Shown one piece after another: positions 33,653-42,807 of a stretch of DNA of 64,000 nucleotides. This DNA comes from Microbacterium sp. (GTDB lineage: Bacteria > Actinomycetota > Actinomycetes > Actinomycetales > Microbacteriaceae), in contig JAFKIL010000008.1 in assembly GCA_017306415.1 (NCBI GenBank), positions 42,114 through 106,113 of the forward strand. The letters run 5' to 3'. The notes beneath the pieces were generated by a model that saw only the letters and a list, made by a program, of their open reading frames with translations, ran no database searches and was not told the origin of the DNA. How positions within the stretch are numbered: position 1 is the first letter of the stretch; every line of letters starts with the position of its first letter. Position numbers and translations under genes: made by a program.

Positions 33653-34821
33653 CGCCCGCGCCCGTTCAGCTCGACGTGGCCGGCGAGCCCGGCGAGGTCG
33701 GAGACGCCGAGGAGCCGCATCGTGGCCGTGAGCTGGCCGGTGAGGATGCGGAGCACCGTGGCGACACCGGCCTCGCCCGCCGCCATCAGTCCGTACAGCG
33801 GCGCGCGGCCGAGCCACACCGAGCCTGCGCCGAGTCCGACCGCGGCGGCGATGTCGGCGCCGCTGCGGAAGCCGCTGTCCAGGTGCACCGGGACGCCCGG
33901 TCCGACGGCGTCGCGGATGTCGGCGAGGCACTCGATCGCCGGGCGCGCGCGATCGAGCTGCCGACCGCCGTGGTTGCTCACGATCAGCTCGTCGGCGCCC
34001 GCCGCCACGGCCTCCCGCGCGGCGCGGGGAGTCAGCACGCCCTTCACGATCAGCCGCCCCGGCCACTGGGCGCGCAGCGTCTCCAGCGACGCCCGGGTGG
34101 CACCGGGGTCGAACATGAGGTTCGCGACCTCGGCGATCGAGCGGCTGCCGCCCGGCGCGAGCGAGACGAACCTCGGCGGACGGCGGACGTAGCCGAGCGC
34201 CCATGCCGGGTGCAGCGCGCCGTCGACGAGGATCGGCAGGCTGATCTTCGGCGGCATGCTGAGGCCCCGGCGCAGGTCGCGCAGGCGTGACCCGCCGACG
34301 GCCATGTCGACCGTGACCACGAGCGCGTCGATCCGCTGATCGATCGCCTCACGGATGAGCTCGGCGGTGCGGGCGGGGTCCTTCCAGAAGTACAGCTGGA
34401 AGAAGACGGCCGCTCGCGGGACGGCGGCGCGCACCTCCGAGATCGACCGCGTGCCCATGGTCGACAGCGTGTACGGGATGCCGGCGGCCGCCGCGGCGCG
34501 CGCCATGGCGAGCTCGCCGTCCGGATGCAGCAGCCCGGTGTAGCCGGTCGGGCCGATCGCGAACGGCAGCGCGCTCGCCTGCCCGCCGATCACCGCGCGC
34601 GTGTCGACCGCGGCGACGTCCCGCAGGACGTCCGGGAGGAAGACGACGTCGTCGAGCGCCCGACGTGCGCGCGCCATCGTGATCTCGTCGTCCGCGCCCC
34701 CGTCGACGAAGTCGAAGACGGCGTGCGGCGTCCGGCGCCGCGCGACCCGGCCGACGTCGTCGACCGTGTGCGTCCGCCGCAGACTCCGCGGCGGGCGGCC
34801 GGCCCCTCCCGGCGCGCTCAT
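33649..34821 (-). CDS. FMN-dependent alpha-hydroxy-acid oxidase/dehydrogenase
   Basis: 390 residues of the L-lactate dehydrogenase/glycolate oxidase TIM-barrel family. Landmarks are FDFVDGGADDEITMARA, FAIGPTGYTGLLHPDGE binding FMN, FQLYFWKDPARTAELI, LIVKGVLTPRAAREAV with the FMN-contacting lysine, and ELIVSNHGGRQLDRARP with the catalytic histidine and arginine. It oxidises L-2-hydroxy acids such as L-lactate to keto acids. L-lactate is a predicted product of the diketo-acid hydrolase at 29109. It overlaps both neighbours by four bases. Confidence 0.9.
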   Translation of the reverse strand: MSAPGGAGRPPRSLRRTHTVDDVGRVARRRTPHAVFDFVDGGADDEITMARARRALDDVVFLPDVLRDVAAVDTRAVIGGQASALPFAIGPTGYTGLLHPDGELAMARAAAAAGIPYTLSTMGTRSISEVRAAVPRAAVFFQLYFWKDPARTAELIREAIDQRIDALVVTVDMAVGGSRLRDLRRGLSMPPKISLPILVDGALHPAWALGYVRRPPRFVSLAPGGSRSIAEVANLMFDPGATRASLETLRAQWPGRLIVKGVLTPRAAREAVAAGADELIVSNHGGRQLDRARPAIECLADIRDAVGPGVPVHLDSGFRSGADIAAAVGLGAGSVWLGRAPLYGLMAAGEAGVATVLRILTGQLTATMRLLGVSDLAGLAGHVELNGRGR

Positions 34822-36899
34822 CCGAGCCGGATGAGCCGCGCGGAGAGCTCTTCGGGGAGTGTGACGACGAGGTCGTCGCCGTCCCACTCGAGTCCCGTCG
34901 GGACGTCGGTCGGAAACAGCACCGAGGCAGGGCGCGCACCGCCTGCGGCCCCGAACGGCAGCCGGATCTCTGCGTCGCCGCCGCGGCGCCACACCGCGAG
35001 GAGGATGCCGTCGTCGTCGGCGAGTCCCTGTGCCACGTGCTCGTCGTACCAGCCGGGGAGTCCGAGCGGCCAGATCGGCGTCATCCCCGGGATGCGCTGG
35101 CGATACGTCCGGTACACCGCCATGGCCTCGGCCACGGTGTCGAGCTGGGCGTCGTCGAGCTTCCACATCCCGCCGCTCAGCTGCGGGCGGGTCAGCATCC
35201 CGTTGACGATGGCGAAACGCAGCTCCTCCCGTCCGAACTCGGGCTGCGGGTACACCCACACGGCCGCCTGCTCCGGGGTCACGCCGCTCGGCGCGCCGGC
35301 TGCGATGGTCGCATACTTCACGTGGTCGGTCTGATCGCTCGTGGAGAGGATGGAGAACTCCCGCATCGAGGCGTAGTCGATGCGGGCGCCGCCGCTCGAG
35401 CAGTTCTCGATCACGAGCCCCGGATGCCGGTCGAACAGCCCGCGGATCCACCGCAGGAACGCACGGTGGTGCTCCAGGAGCGCGTCGCCCGCGCTGTCGG
35501 TGTCGACGTCAGAGCCGATGCCGCCGTTGATGTTGTAGTCGAACTTCAGGTAGCCGAGCCCGTAGTCGGCGATGAGACGGTCGACGACCGCATCCATCCG
35601 TTCGATCACCGCGGGCGCGCGGAAGTCGAGCTGATGGCGGCCCTGGCTGTCGATCCGCGCACCGTGCCGGTGGAAGAACGCCGAGTCGGGCAGCTCCTGC
35701 GCGACGGGGCTCTCGACGCCGACGACGTCGGGTTCGAGCCACAGGCCGGGGATCATCCCGGCGTCGCGGATGAGGTCGAACATGCGGGCGAACCCGTGCG
35801 GGAAGCGTCGGGACGACTCCTTCCACTCGCCTACGGTGTTCCACCAGCCGGGCTCGTCGGCGTACCAGCCGGCGTCGATGCAGAAGTAGTCGGCTCCGGC
35901 GGCAGCGGCGGCCGCGATGACCGGCGGCAGCTTCTGCTCGTCGGGGTCGGCGAGCAGCGAGTTCATGAAGTCGTTGAAGATCACCGGCAGCTCGACGTCG
36001 TCCGCGTTGGGTCGGCGGATGAGGCGACGGTATTCGGTGAGCGGGCGGAGGGCGTCCTCGAGCCGGCCAGGGGTGCACGCGATCGCGAGCGGCACCGCGG
36101 CGAACGACTCACCCGGTGCGAGCACGCGGTGCCAATGGTGCTCCTGGTCGTTGGGCCCGCCGGCCGAGAGGTAGACGGCGCCCTGGTGGTCGCCGACCTC
36201 CCACTGCCACGAGCCGTTGGCCTCGATCTGCCACGCCCACGTGCGGTCGTGGCCGAGGTCCTCGAGCGCGCCCATCGGCAGGTACTCGGTGGTGGACTGC
36301 GTGCCGATGCTCGACACCGAGACGCGCGACTTCGAGGAGTGCACGCTCTCCTCGGTGAAGCCGACGTCGACGATGCCCAGGGATGGCAGCGTGTGCGCGG
36401 TCCAGGCGAACTCGGCGAACAGCGTGTTGTGGGGGATGCGGAGGCGCACGTCGTCCCGCCAGCCGGGGTCGCGGAAGCGGGCGAAGCCGTTGAGCGTGAG
36501 GCTCGACAGGTGCTCGAGCGTGACCGGCCCGTCCGACTCGTTGACGACCTCCTGCTCGACGCGCACGACGGGCAGCTCGCCGAACGTCGTGAATGTCGAG
36601 CGCAGCACCACGCCGTCCGGGGTGCGCTGCACGAGCTCGAGCGTCGAGCCCTCCGGCGAGGTGATGATGTCGTGGCTCACGTACGCGAGCTCGAGCGAGG
36701 TGCCCAGCGCGACGTGGCGCTGACCCTGCGGGAGGCGTCCGCCGGCGATCAGCACCTCGGCGGGCGTGGTTCCGATCCGCGTGGGGATCTCGTCGAGCTC
36801 GGAACCCGCGACGTCGAGTCCCACGATGACGGCGCGGGCGCCGTCGAGCGCGATCCGCAGGCGTACCGCGGAGTTCCCCCAGTCGACGAGCTCGGTCAT
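34818..36899 (-). CDS. GH36-type alpha-galactosidase
   Basis: 693 residues, with an N-terminal beta-sandwich (1-280), a TIM barrel and a C-terminal beta domain. GH36 hallmarks: nucleophile Asp454 in LGYLKFDYNING (family usual KWDxNR is varied), acid/base Asp508 in IENCSSGGARIDYASM, ADYFCIDAGWYAD, and SILSTSDQTDHVKY. There is no signal peptide, so it acts inside the cell on imported oligosaccharides. The altered nucleophile block suggests a sugar other than plain galactose, for example a fucosyl or deoxy unit. It is coupled to the Gfo/Idh gene. Confidence 0.85.
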   Translation of the reverse strand: MTELVDWGNSAVRLRIALDGARAVIVGLDVAGSELDEIPTRIGTTPAEVLIAGGRLPQGQRHVALGTSLELAYVSHDIITSPEGSTLELVQRTPDGVVLRSTFTTFGELPVVRVEQEVVNESDGPVTLEHLSSLTLNGFARFRDPGWRDDVRLRIPHNTLFAEFAWTAHTLPSLGIVDVGFTEESVHSSKSRVSVSSIGTQSTTEYLPMGALEDLGHDRTWAWQIEANGSWQWEVGDHQGAVYLSAGGPNDQEHHWHRVLAPGESFAAVPLAIACTPGRLEDALRPLTEYRRLIRRPNADDVELPVIFNDFMNSLLADPDEQKLPPVIAAAAAAGADYFCIDAGWYADEPGWWNTVGEWKESSRRFPHGFARMFDLIRDAGMIPGLWLEPDVVGVESPVAQELPDSAFFHRHGARIDSQGRHQLDFRAPAVIERMDAVVDRLIADYGLGYLKFDYNINGGIGSDVDTDSAGDALLEHHRAFLRWIRGLFDRHPGLVIENCSSGGARIDYASMREFSILSTSDQTDHVKYATIAAGAPSGVTPEQAAVWVYPQPEFGREELRFAIVNGMLTRPQLSGGMWKLDDAQLDTVAEAMAVYRTYRQRIPGMTPIWPLGLPGWYDEHVAQGLADDDGILLAVWRRGGDAEIRLPFGAAGGARPASVLFPTDVPTGLEWDGDDLVVTLPEELSARLIRLG

Positions 36900-37993
36900 G
36901 AGGCGCGGTCCTTCGCGAGGATGCTGCGCTCCGCGGCCCACGGCGCGTCGTCGACGCGCAGGGTGCGGCCGGATCCGACGGCGTCGTCGATCGCGAGGCT
37001 CAGCAGCTGGTCGTGGCATCCGTCGGCGAGCGGATAGACGGGCGCACCGCCCGCGGCATACTCCGCCATGCGGCGCATGAGCTCCGCCACGGCGAGCTCG
37101 TCGTCGTTGAGCCGGGCTCCGCGGAACGGGTTCTGCCACACGATGTCGTCGCCCCACGCGATCGAGTCGACGAACCACCCCTCGAGATCGCCGTCGATGC
37201 CCGTCGCGCTGCGCTGCAGCGTGCCGGTCGTGGCGTGCCGGGGACCGACGATGTACGACACCTGGTCGTCGGTGATCTGCCCCTTCTCTCCGTAGGCCTC
37301 GACGTGGCGGGGGCGGATCGGGGAGAAGTACTGCTCGAAGTCGAACTCGTACAGCCCGGTGCGGTCGGCGAAGTCGAGGCGGGCGAACGTGCGGTTCGCC
37401 GTGTACTGCGCCGGGACGTCGTTCCAGTCGTCCCGGCCTCGGGCCGACAGGGCGGGCACGGGCGCGGCCCAGCCGCTGATGGCGACGGGGTCGAAGCCGG
37501 CGCCCAGGAACGCCCTGATCAGGCTCACGCCGTGGTAGCCGTGCGCGACGGACATCCGCGTGAACGACACCTCGCCCAGTCGGCCCGACGTGGCGACCGC
37601 GAGCCGCGCCGCCATGTGCGGCTGGAACCGGTACTGCTCTGCGACCTGGACGCGCAGGTCGCGGACGTCCTCGTAGAAGGAGAACAGCACCTCGCGCTCG
37701 CCGGCAGGAGGGGTCTCCGTCAGCACCGCATGGCCGTCTCGCGCGAGCGCGGTCGTGATGCCCGGGGCGATGTCCCGCGGAGTCGCGACGACGACGAAGT
37801 CGTATTCGCCACGACGGAAGTCGTCCAGAGAGGTGGTCGCCTCGACGCCCCACGCCGATCCGGCGCGGGCGGCGGACGACTCCGAGCGGGTGAGGATCCG
37901 CGCCACGTCGAAGTGCTCGGGGAGCACGGAGGCCGCGCGGAGGAAGTACTCACCCCGCCAGCTCGCGCCGACGATGCCGATGCGTGCCGCCAT
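36896..37993 (-). CDS. Gfo/Idh/MocA-family protein lacking the EKP lysine
   Basis: 365 residues with a Rossmann start ARIGIVGASWRGEYFLRAA and VVVATPRDIA, but the usual Glu-Lys-Pro motif reads TETPPAG, so the conserved lysine is threonine. The C-terminal beta domain is present (ITDDQVSYIVGPRHATTG). It may therefore bind a dinucleotide or sugar without normal dehydrogenase activity, or use a different proton relay. It overlaps the glycosidase gene by four bases and the next oxidoreductase gene by one base, so the three are tightly coupled. Confidence 0.8.
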   Translation of the reverse strand: MAARIGIVGASWRGEYFLRAASVLPEHFDVARILTRSESSAARAGSAWGVEATTSLDDFRRGEYDFVVVATPRDIAPGITTALARDGHAVLTETPPAGEREVLFSFYEDVRDLRVQVAEQYRFQPHMAARLAVATSGRLGEVSFTRMSVAHGYHGVSLIRAFLGAGFDPVAISGWAAPVPALSARGRDDWNDVPAQYTANRTFARLDFADRTGLYEFDFEQYFSPIRPRHVEAYGEKGQITDDQVSYIVGPRHATTGTLQRSATGIDGDLEGWFVDSIAWGDDIVWQNPFRGARLNDDELAVAELMRRMAEYAAGGAPVYPLADGCHDQLLSLAIDDAVGSGRTLRVDDAPWAAERSILAKDRAS

Positions 37994-39060
37994 CAGAGCT
38001 CACGCCCGTTGCGGCCGCCGCCGACGCCCGAGTAGGGGGCGCCGGGGTTCCAGTCGGTCGGGCGCTCCGGCTGCTCGCCGTCGATCGGCAGCACGACGGT
38101 CCCGTGCGCGCGGGCCGACTCGTAGGCCGCCTCGACGATCTCCAGCGCCTGCAGGGACGAGTCCGGGATGCTGTAGTCCCGCGTGCCGTCCGCGATCTGC
38201 GCCGCGAGGAACTCGAGGTGGCGCTGGTGGCCGCTCACCGCGAACTGCTCCACGTCGACGCGCTCGCGGTCGTGGCCCGGCGTCACCAGCGTGTAGTACG
38301 GCTCGTACGCGCCGAACTCGATGAACCCGTCGTCGCCGATGATCCGGAACAGGCCCGCGAGACCCGTGCGCGACATGGAGACGTAGTCGCCCGTGTGCAT
38401 GAACATCCGGACGCCTGACACGGTGCGCGCGAGGGTGACGGCGTCGGTCTCGACCTGCATGCCGTCGCGGAAGGTGCGGGTCGAGGCATCCGCCGCCGCC
38501 AGCACGAAGTCGACGTCTTCGCCGCCGGTGAGGGCGACGAAGAACTGGAGCCAGTGGATGCCGGCGTTGATGATGTCCCAGTTCGTGCACTCGATCTCGA
38601 CGACCCGCAGCGTTCCGATGTCGCCCGCGCGGACGCGCTGCACCACCTCGAGCGCGGCTGACTGCGCCATCAGCCCGTGCGGGACGACGACGGGCAGGCC
38701 CGCGTCCTTGATGAGGCCCAGGATCTCCGTGCCGGCGGCGGTGGTGTCGCCGAGCGGCTTCTCGACGAGGAGGCCCTTGATCCCCGGGATCGCCAGGGCG
38801 GCGCGGGTGAGAGGGAGGTGCGTCGGAGCGTAGGTCGACACGCACACGACGTCGGTCGGGCTCGCCGCGAACATCTCCTCCGCGCTCGTGTACGTGGTGA
38901 TCGCGTCGTCCTTCGCGCGGACGCGCTCGAGGGCGGCCTCGCTCATGTCGGCCACCGCGACGAGCGTGAAGTCGTCCGAGGCCAGCAGCGCGTCGATGCT
39001 GAGCGTTCCTCCTGCTCCGGCGCCGATCACAGCGGCGGTCAGCGGTCGTCGATCGCTCAT
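37993..39060 (-). CDS. Gfo/Idh/MocA-family oxidoreductase
   Basis: 355 residues with intact family motifs: AAVIGAGAGGTLSIDALL, VCVSTYAPTHLPL, LLVEKPLGDT (Glu-Lys-Pro), and a C-terminal sheet with GGEDVDFVLAA. It is expected to oxidise or reduce a sugar using NAD(P). It is the first gene of the five-gene minus-strand operon. The ATG follows GAGGAGGAGAAG, a very strong ribosome site. The GntR operator at 39119-39129 lies 58 bases upstream, so this operon may share control with the GntR gene. Confidence 0.88.
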   Translation of the reverse strand: MSDRRPLTAAVIGAGAGGTLSIDALLASDDFTLVAVADMSEAALERVRAKDDAITTYTSAEEMFAASPTDVVCVSTYAPTHLPLTRAALAIPGIKGLLVEKPLGDTTAAGTEILGLIKDAGLPVVVPHGLMAQSAALEVVQRVRAGDIGTLRVVEIECTNWDIINAGIHWLQFFVALTGGEDVDFVLAAADASTRTFRDGMQVETDAVTLARTVSGVRMFMHTGDYVSMSRTGLAGLFRIIGDDGFIEFGAYEPYYTLVTPGHDRERVDVEQFAVSGHQRHLEFLAAQIADGTRDYSIPDSSLQALEIVEAAYESARAHGTVVLPIDGEQPERPTDWNPGAPYSGVGGGRNGREL

Positions 39061-39118
39061 CTTCTCCTCCTCGAGAACAGGGTCACCGGGCGCAGCTCAC
39101 GCCGGACGTGGGCAAAGT

Positions 39119-39129
39119 CTATCTGATAG
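39119..39129. promoter_or_regulatory. GntR operator, site 1
   Basis: CTATCTGATAG is an 11-base perfect palindrome in the divergent gap between the Gfo/Idh operon and the GntR gene. The same core, TATCTGATA, recurs at 40160-40168 and 49420-49428. Confidence 0.7.
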
Positions 39130-39212
39130 GTTGTCTCCGTCAAGCGGAAGAATGCGTCGCAAACATCCTGACGGGGCACTACCTTTTAGGGAAACTCGGA
39201 CAGAGGATGCGA

Positions 39213-39935
39213 ATGAGCCAGAACAAAGCGGCCGGCGACGAGGCCGACGGGACCACGAGCGCCATGGCACGCGTGGTCGAGCGCGTCGAGGAGCTCGTCT
39301 TCGAAGAGCTGGAGCCTGGCCACGAACTGCCCTCGGAGGGTGCGCTCGCGCAGGATCTGGGCGTGAGCAGGCTCACCGTCCGCGAGGGGATGCGGCAGCT
39401 CAGCGCCCGCGGGCTGATCGAGGTGCACAACGGTCGCAAGCCGGTCGTGGCATCCCCCAACGGCAAGGGCGTCGGGGACTTCTTCCGCAATGCGATCCGC
39501 CGTGATCCCCGCGCGCTGCTCGATCTGCTCGAGGTGCGTCAGGCGCTCGAGGTGCACATCGCCGTGCTGGCCGCGCGCAACGCGAGCCGGGCGAGCATCG
39601 GCGCCATGCAGTCGGCCATCGACGAGATGCGGCGCAGCATCGACACGCCCCAGGCGTTCAGCGAAGCGGACATCCACTTCCACGAGCTCCTCGCGGCGGC
39701 GACGGGCAATCAGCTGATGACGATCCTGATCGAGGAGCTGTCGGATTCTCAGCGCACATCCCGCGCCCAGAGCGTGCTCGGGCACGAGCTGCTCGGTCGA
39801 CGTCTCGACGAGGTGCTCGACCAGCACGCCAAGATCCTGGAGTGCGTGGAGCGGCGCGACGAGACGGGGGCAGCGGCGGCGATGCGGCGACACCTCCGCA
39901 GCACCGAGAAGGACCTCGCTGCCGCGCTGCGCTGA
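39213..39935 (+). CDS. GntR-family (FadR subfamily) regulator
   Basis: 240 residues from ATG 39213, six bases after AGAGG; ATG 39207 is too close to it. The N-terminal helix-turn-helix includes LEPGHELPSEGALAQDLGVS and LTVREGMRQLSARGLIEVHN. The C-terminal all-helical FCD domain shows LLEVRQALEVHIAVLAARNA, metal/ligand region DIHFHELLAAATGN, and DQHAKILECVERRDETGAA with the conserved histidine. FCD proteins bind sugar acids or other carboxylates. The palindrome CTATCTGATAG at its own promoter and before two further operons suggests it controls the sugar-acid uptake and degradation genes. Confidence 0.92.
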   Translation: MSQNKAAGDEADGTTSAMARVVERVEELVFEELEPGHELPSEGALAQDLGVSRLTVREGMRQLSARGLIEVHNGRKPVVASPNGKGVGDFFRNAIRRDPRALLDLLEVRQALEVHIAVLAARNASRASIGAMQSAIDEMRRSIDTPQAFSEADIHFHELLAAATGNQLMTILIEELSDSQRTSRAQSVLGHELLGRRLDEVLDQHAKILECVERRDETGAAAAMRRHLRSTEKDLAAALR

Positions 39936-40142
39936 TCGCCCGGGGTGCGCGAACGCTCCGGCGCGCGCACATCCCGGTGCGCGAAAACGCGGATCGGCGG
40001 GTCGACGCGCCGCCGGACAGCCGCGTCCTGCGGCGCGTCGCCGGGCGCATCCGAGGTTTCGAACCGGGTGCGCGTCGACACGGGCGGCGCACCACGAGCC
40101 CGCACAGCCGCCGAGCTCGCCGTGTCGGGCGACAACCTGTGC

Positions 40143-40170
40143 TTGATTTTGCCCGAACCTATCTGATACT
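40143..40170 (+). promoter_or_regulatory. promoter with GntR operator, site 2
   Basis: TTGATT (40143-40148) and GATACT (40165-40170) are 16 bases apart. The operator CTATCTGATAC at 40159-40169 overlaps the -10, fitting repression. It lies 53 bases before the dehydratase start. Confidence 0.65.
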
Positions 40171-40222
40171 TTCCGTAAGCCGGAGAGGAACGAACCTCTT
40201 CGGTGGGACACGAGGTGGATCG

Positions 40223-41404
40223 ATGAAGATTACGCAGATCGTCACGACGGTGGTGGGCACGCCCTGGCGCGAGCTCACGTTCGTCGAGCTCGAGACCGAC
40301 GACGGCCGGGTCGGCGTCGGCGAGGTGCGCATGGTCAACAAGACCGAGACGCTGCTCGCCGCGATCCGCGAGCTGGGCGACCGCTACGTGATCGGCTCCG
40401 AGCCCTTCGACGTCGAGCGCATCGCGCACGGCGTGCTGTGGAAGGAGTACGGGCGGGCCGGGGAGGTCGCGCAGTCGGCGCTGGCCGCGATCGACATGGC
40501 CTGCTGGGATCTGATCGGTCAGGCCTGCGGGGAGCCGGTGTGGCGTCTGCTGGGCGGACGCTTCCGCGATGTCGTGCCCGCCTACGCGAACGGCTGGTAC
40601 CAGGGCGACCGTGACCCGGCGGGTATCGCGGAACTCGCGCGCACCGTGACGGCTCGCGGATACCGCGGCCTCAAGCTCGACCCGTTCGGCGCCGCATCGA
40701 CCGACCTCAGCGCCGGCGAGCTCGCGCGCTCGGTTCGCATCGTCGAGGCGGTCCGGGATGCGGTCGGCGACGACGTCCAGATCATGCTCGAGATGCACGG
40801 ACGCTTCCGCTCCTCCACCGCCGCGCGCGCCGCGCGCGCGCTCGAGCACCTCGCGCCGGCGTGGATCGAGGAGCCGGTCCCGCCGGCGAACGTCCACGGC
40901 CTGCGCAACGTGCGCCGGTCGACCTGGCTGCCGATCGCCACGGGCGAGCGCATCCATGAGATCGAGGAGGTGGCTCCGCTCCTCGAGGAGGGCCTGGTCG
41001 ACACCCTGCAGGTGGACATGACGCACTTCGGCGGCTTCACCGGGGTGCGCAAGGTCGCGGCCTGGGCGGCGGCGTACAACGTGCCCCTCGCTCCGCACAA
41101 CGTGTGCGGCCCCGTCGGCACCGCGGCGAACGTGCACGTGGGCGTGTCGACCCCGAACTATCAGGTCCTGGAGCACTTCAACGACTTCGCCGACACGTGG
41201 GTCCTCGACCTCGTCGACGGCGCCCCGACGGTGGATGCCGCGACCGGCGGCTTCGCGGTCCCCGAGCGCCCCGGCCTCGGCGTCCGCCTCGACCGCGAGC
41301 TCGCGGCGGAGCATCCGAGCAACGGGGCGACCTTCAACCTGTTCGCCGTCGGCTGGGAGCGACGCGAGGGCACGCGCCTCACCGCCGCCATCGGCACCGA
41401 CTGA
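40223..41404 (+). CDS. enolase-superfamily acid-sugar dehydratase
   Basis: 393 residues of the mandelate racemase/galactonate dehydratase group. Active-site features are KLD (Lys151, Asp153) in GLKLDPFG, Glu190 and His192 in MLEMHGRF (compare the D-x-H of galactonate dehydratase), Glu216 in WIEEPVPP, Glu242 in ATGERI, and the acid-base His292 in APHNVCGPV. It should remove water from an aldonic acid to give a 2-keto-3-deoxy acid, using Mg2+. GAGGTGG precedes the ATG. It heads an operon with a sugar ABC importer and an esterase. The substrate may be fuconate, rhamnonate or galactonate. Confidence 0.85.
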   Translation: MKITQIVTTVVGTPWRELTFVELETDDGRVGVGEVRMVNKTETLLAAIRELGDRYVIGSEPFDVERIAHGVLWKEYGRAGEVAQSALAAIDMACWDLIGQACGEPVWRLLGGRFRDVVPAYANGWYQGDRDPAGIAELARTVTARGYRGLKLDPFGAASTDLSAGELARSVRIVEAVRDAVGDDVQIMLEMHGRFRSSTAARAARALEHLAPAWIEEPVPPANVHGLRNVRRSTWLPIATGERIHEIEEVAPLLEEGLVDTLQVDMTHFGGFTGVRKVAAWAAAYNVPLAPHNVCGPVGTAANVHVGVSTPNYQVLEHFNDFADTWVLDLVDGAPTVDAATGGFAVPERPGLGVRLDRELAAEHPSNGATFNLFAVGWERREGTRLTAAIGTD

Positions 41405-41465
41405 CCTCTGCACCACTGCTGTTCAGTACCCGCGCGATTCGCGCACCAAGAGAAAGAGGATGGGA

Positions 41466-42791
41466 ATGCAACGCAAGATGAGGCGATCAGTGGCGATCGC
41501 CGTCGCGGCCTCCGCCGTTTTCGGTCTGGCCGCGTGCTCGGGAGGCGGGGGAGCGAACCCCACCTCGGACGACGGATCCATGAAGGGCACCATCAAGGTG
41601 TGGGACCTGCTCGTAGGCAGTGACAAGAACTGGAAGGCGACGATGGACAAGGTCGATGCCCAGTTCGAGAAGGACCACCCCGGCGCGAAGATCGACCGCA
41701 TCGCGCAGCCCGCGGACCCGGCCACGATCCACCAGCTCATGCAGGCCGCCGCACAGTCCAAGAGCGGACCCGACCTGATCATGATCTGGGCCTGGGGTGA
41801 CGTGCTCACGCTGAAGCCCTCGCTCGTGCCGATCGACAAGTACATCTCCAAGAAGGAGCGCGACAGCCTCACCGGCTGGGACGGTGTGACGTTCGGCGGC
41901 GAGACCTATGGCGTGCCCATCGGCCTGCAGGGTCTCGGTATCTCGTACAACACGAAGCTCTTCCAGGAGGCCGGGCTCGACCCCGACACCCCGCCGGCCT
42001 CGGTCGACGACCTGCTCACGGCATGCAAGGCCCTGAACGCCGCGGGCATCACGCCCATCGGCGGCGGCAACAAGGAGGGCTACCTCAGCGGCTGGACGAC
42101 GTCGACGCTGTACGCGGGTACGGCCACCACAAAGGAGGCGGCGAAGCAGGCTACGTACACGGCGCCGTTCACCGAAGCGCCGTTCGCCGACGCCGCGGCG
42201 GGCGTCATGAAGCTCGTCGACGGAAAGTGCTTCGACAAGAACATGCCCGCGACGCCCTGGTATCCGGACGGCTTCCAGAAGTTCCAGGACGGCAAGGCCG
42301 CCATGCAGTTCACGATCTACAGCCAGTTCGGGTACATGACCGACCCGAAGATCGGCCAGTACGTGAAGTTCATCCCGTCCATCGAGAACACCCGCACACC
42401 GGAGTTCCTGCCCGCGGGTGCGATGAACGTGTGGGCGGTGACGAGCTTCTCGCAGCACAAGAAGCTCGCCGCAGAGCTGGCTGTCTTCCAGGAGCAGGCG
42501 AAGTACCAGCAGGAGCGACTGGACACGGCCGGGTACTTCCCGAACAACAAGGGCGTCAGCTTCGATGACTTCCTGAAGACCCATCCCGGCGCCGCTCCCC
42601 TGGTGAAGATGCTGAAGGATGGGGCGAAGACGGTCCTCCCGGTGCACAACATGCAGGACGCGAAGACGAACGACATCTTCCAGAGCCAGCTGGAGCTGGT
42701 GATGCTCGGTCAGACATCGTTGAAGGATGCGCTGCAGGCGACGGAGGACTCGCGCAAGCAGCAGTATCCGGTCCTCATGGGCTCGCAGTAA
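41466..42791 (+). CDS. ABC sugar-binding lipoprotein
   Basis: 441 residues from ATG 41466, six bases after AGAGG (ATG 41460 abuts it). The lipoprotein signal ends in the lipobox LAAC with Cys24, so the mature protein is anchored outside the membrane. The rest is a type 1 extracellular solute-binding protein: GTIKVWDLLVGSDKNWKATM, GPDLIMIWAWGDVL, YGVPIGLQGLGISYNTKLFQ and KAAMQFTIYSQFGY. It captures a sugar or oligosaccharide for the permeases encoded downstream. No ATPase gene is in this operon, so a shared MsiK-type ATPase is likely. Confidence 0.92.
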   Translation: MQRKMRRSVAIAVAASAVFGLAACSGGGGANPTSDDGSMKGTIKVWDLLVGSDKNWKATMDKVDAQFEKDHPGAKIDRIAQPADPATIHQLMQAAAQSKSGPDLIMIWAWGDVLTLKPSLVPIDKYISKKERDSLTGWDGVTFGGETYGVPIGLQGLGISYNTKLFQEAGLDPDTPPASVDDLLTACKALNAAGITPIGGGNKEGYLSGWTTSTLYAGTATTKEAAKQATYTAPFTEAPFADAAAGVMKLVDGKCFDKNMPATPWYPDGFQKFQDGKAAMQFTIYSQFGYMTDPKIGQYVKFIPSIENTRTPEFLPAGAMNVWAVTSFSQHKKLAAELAVFQEQAKYQQERLDTAGYFPNNKGVSFDDFLKTHPGAAPLVKMLKDGAKTVLPVHNMQDAKTNDIFQSQLELVMLGQTSLKDALQATEDSRKQQYPVLMGSQ

Positions 42792-42807
42792 GACGGAGAG
42801 CAGGACG

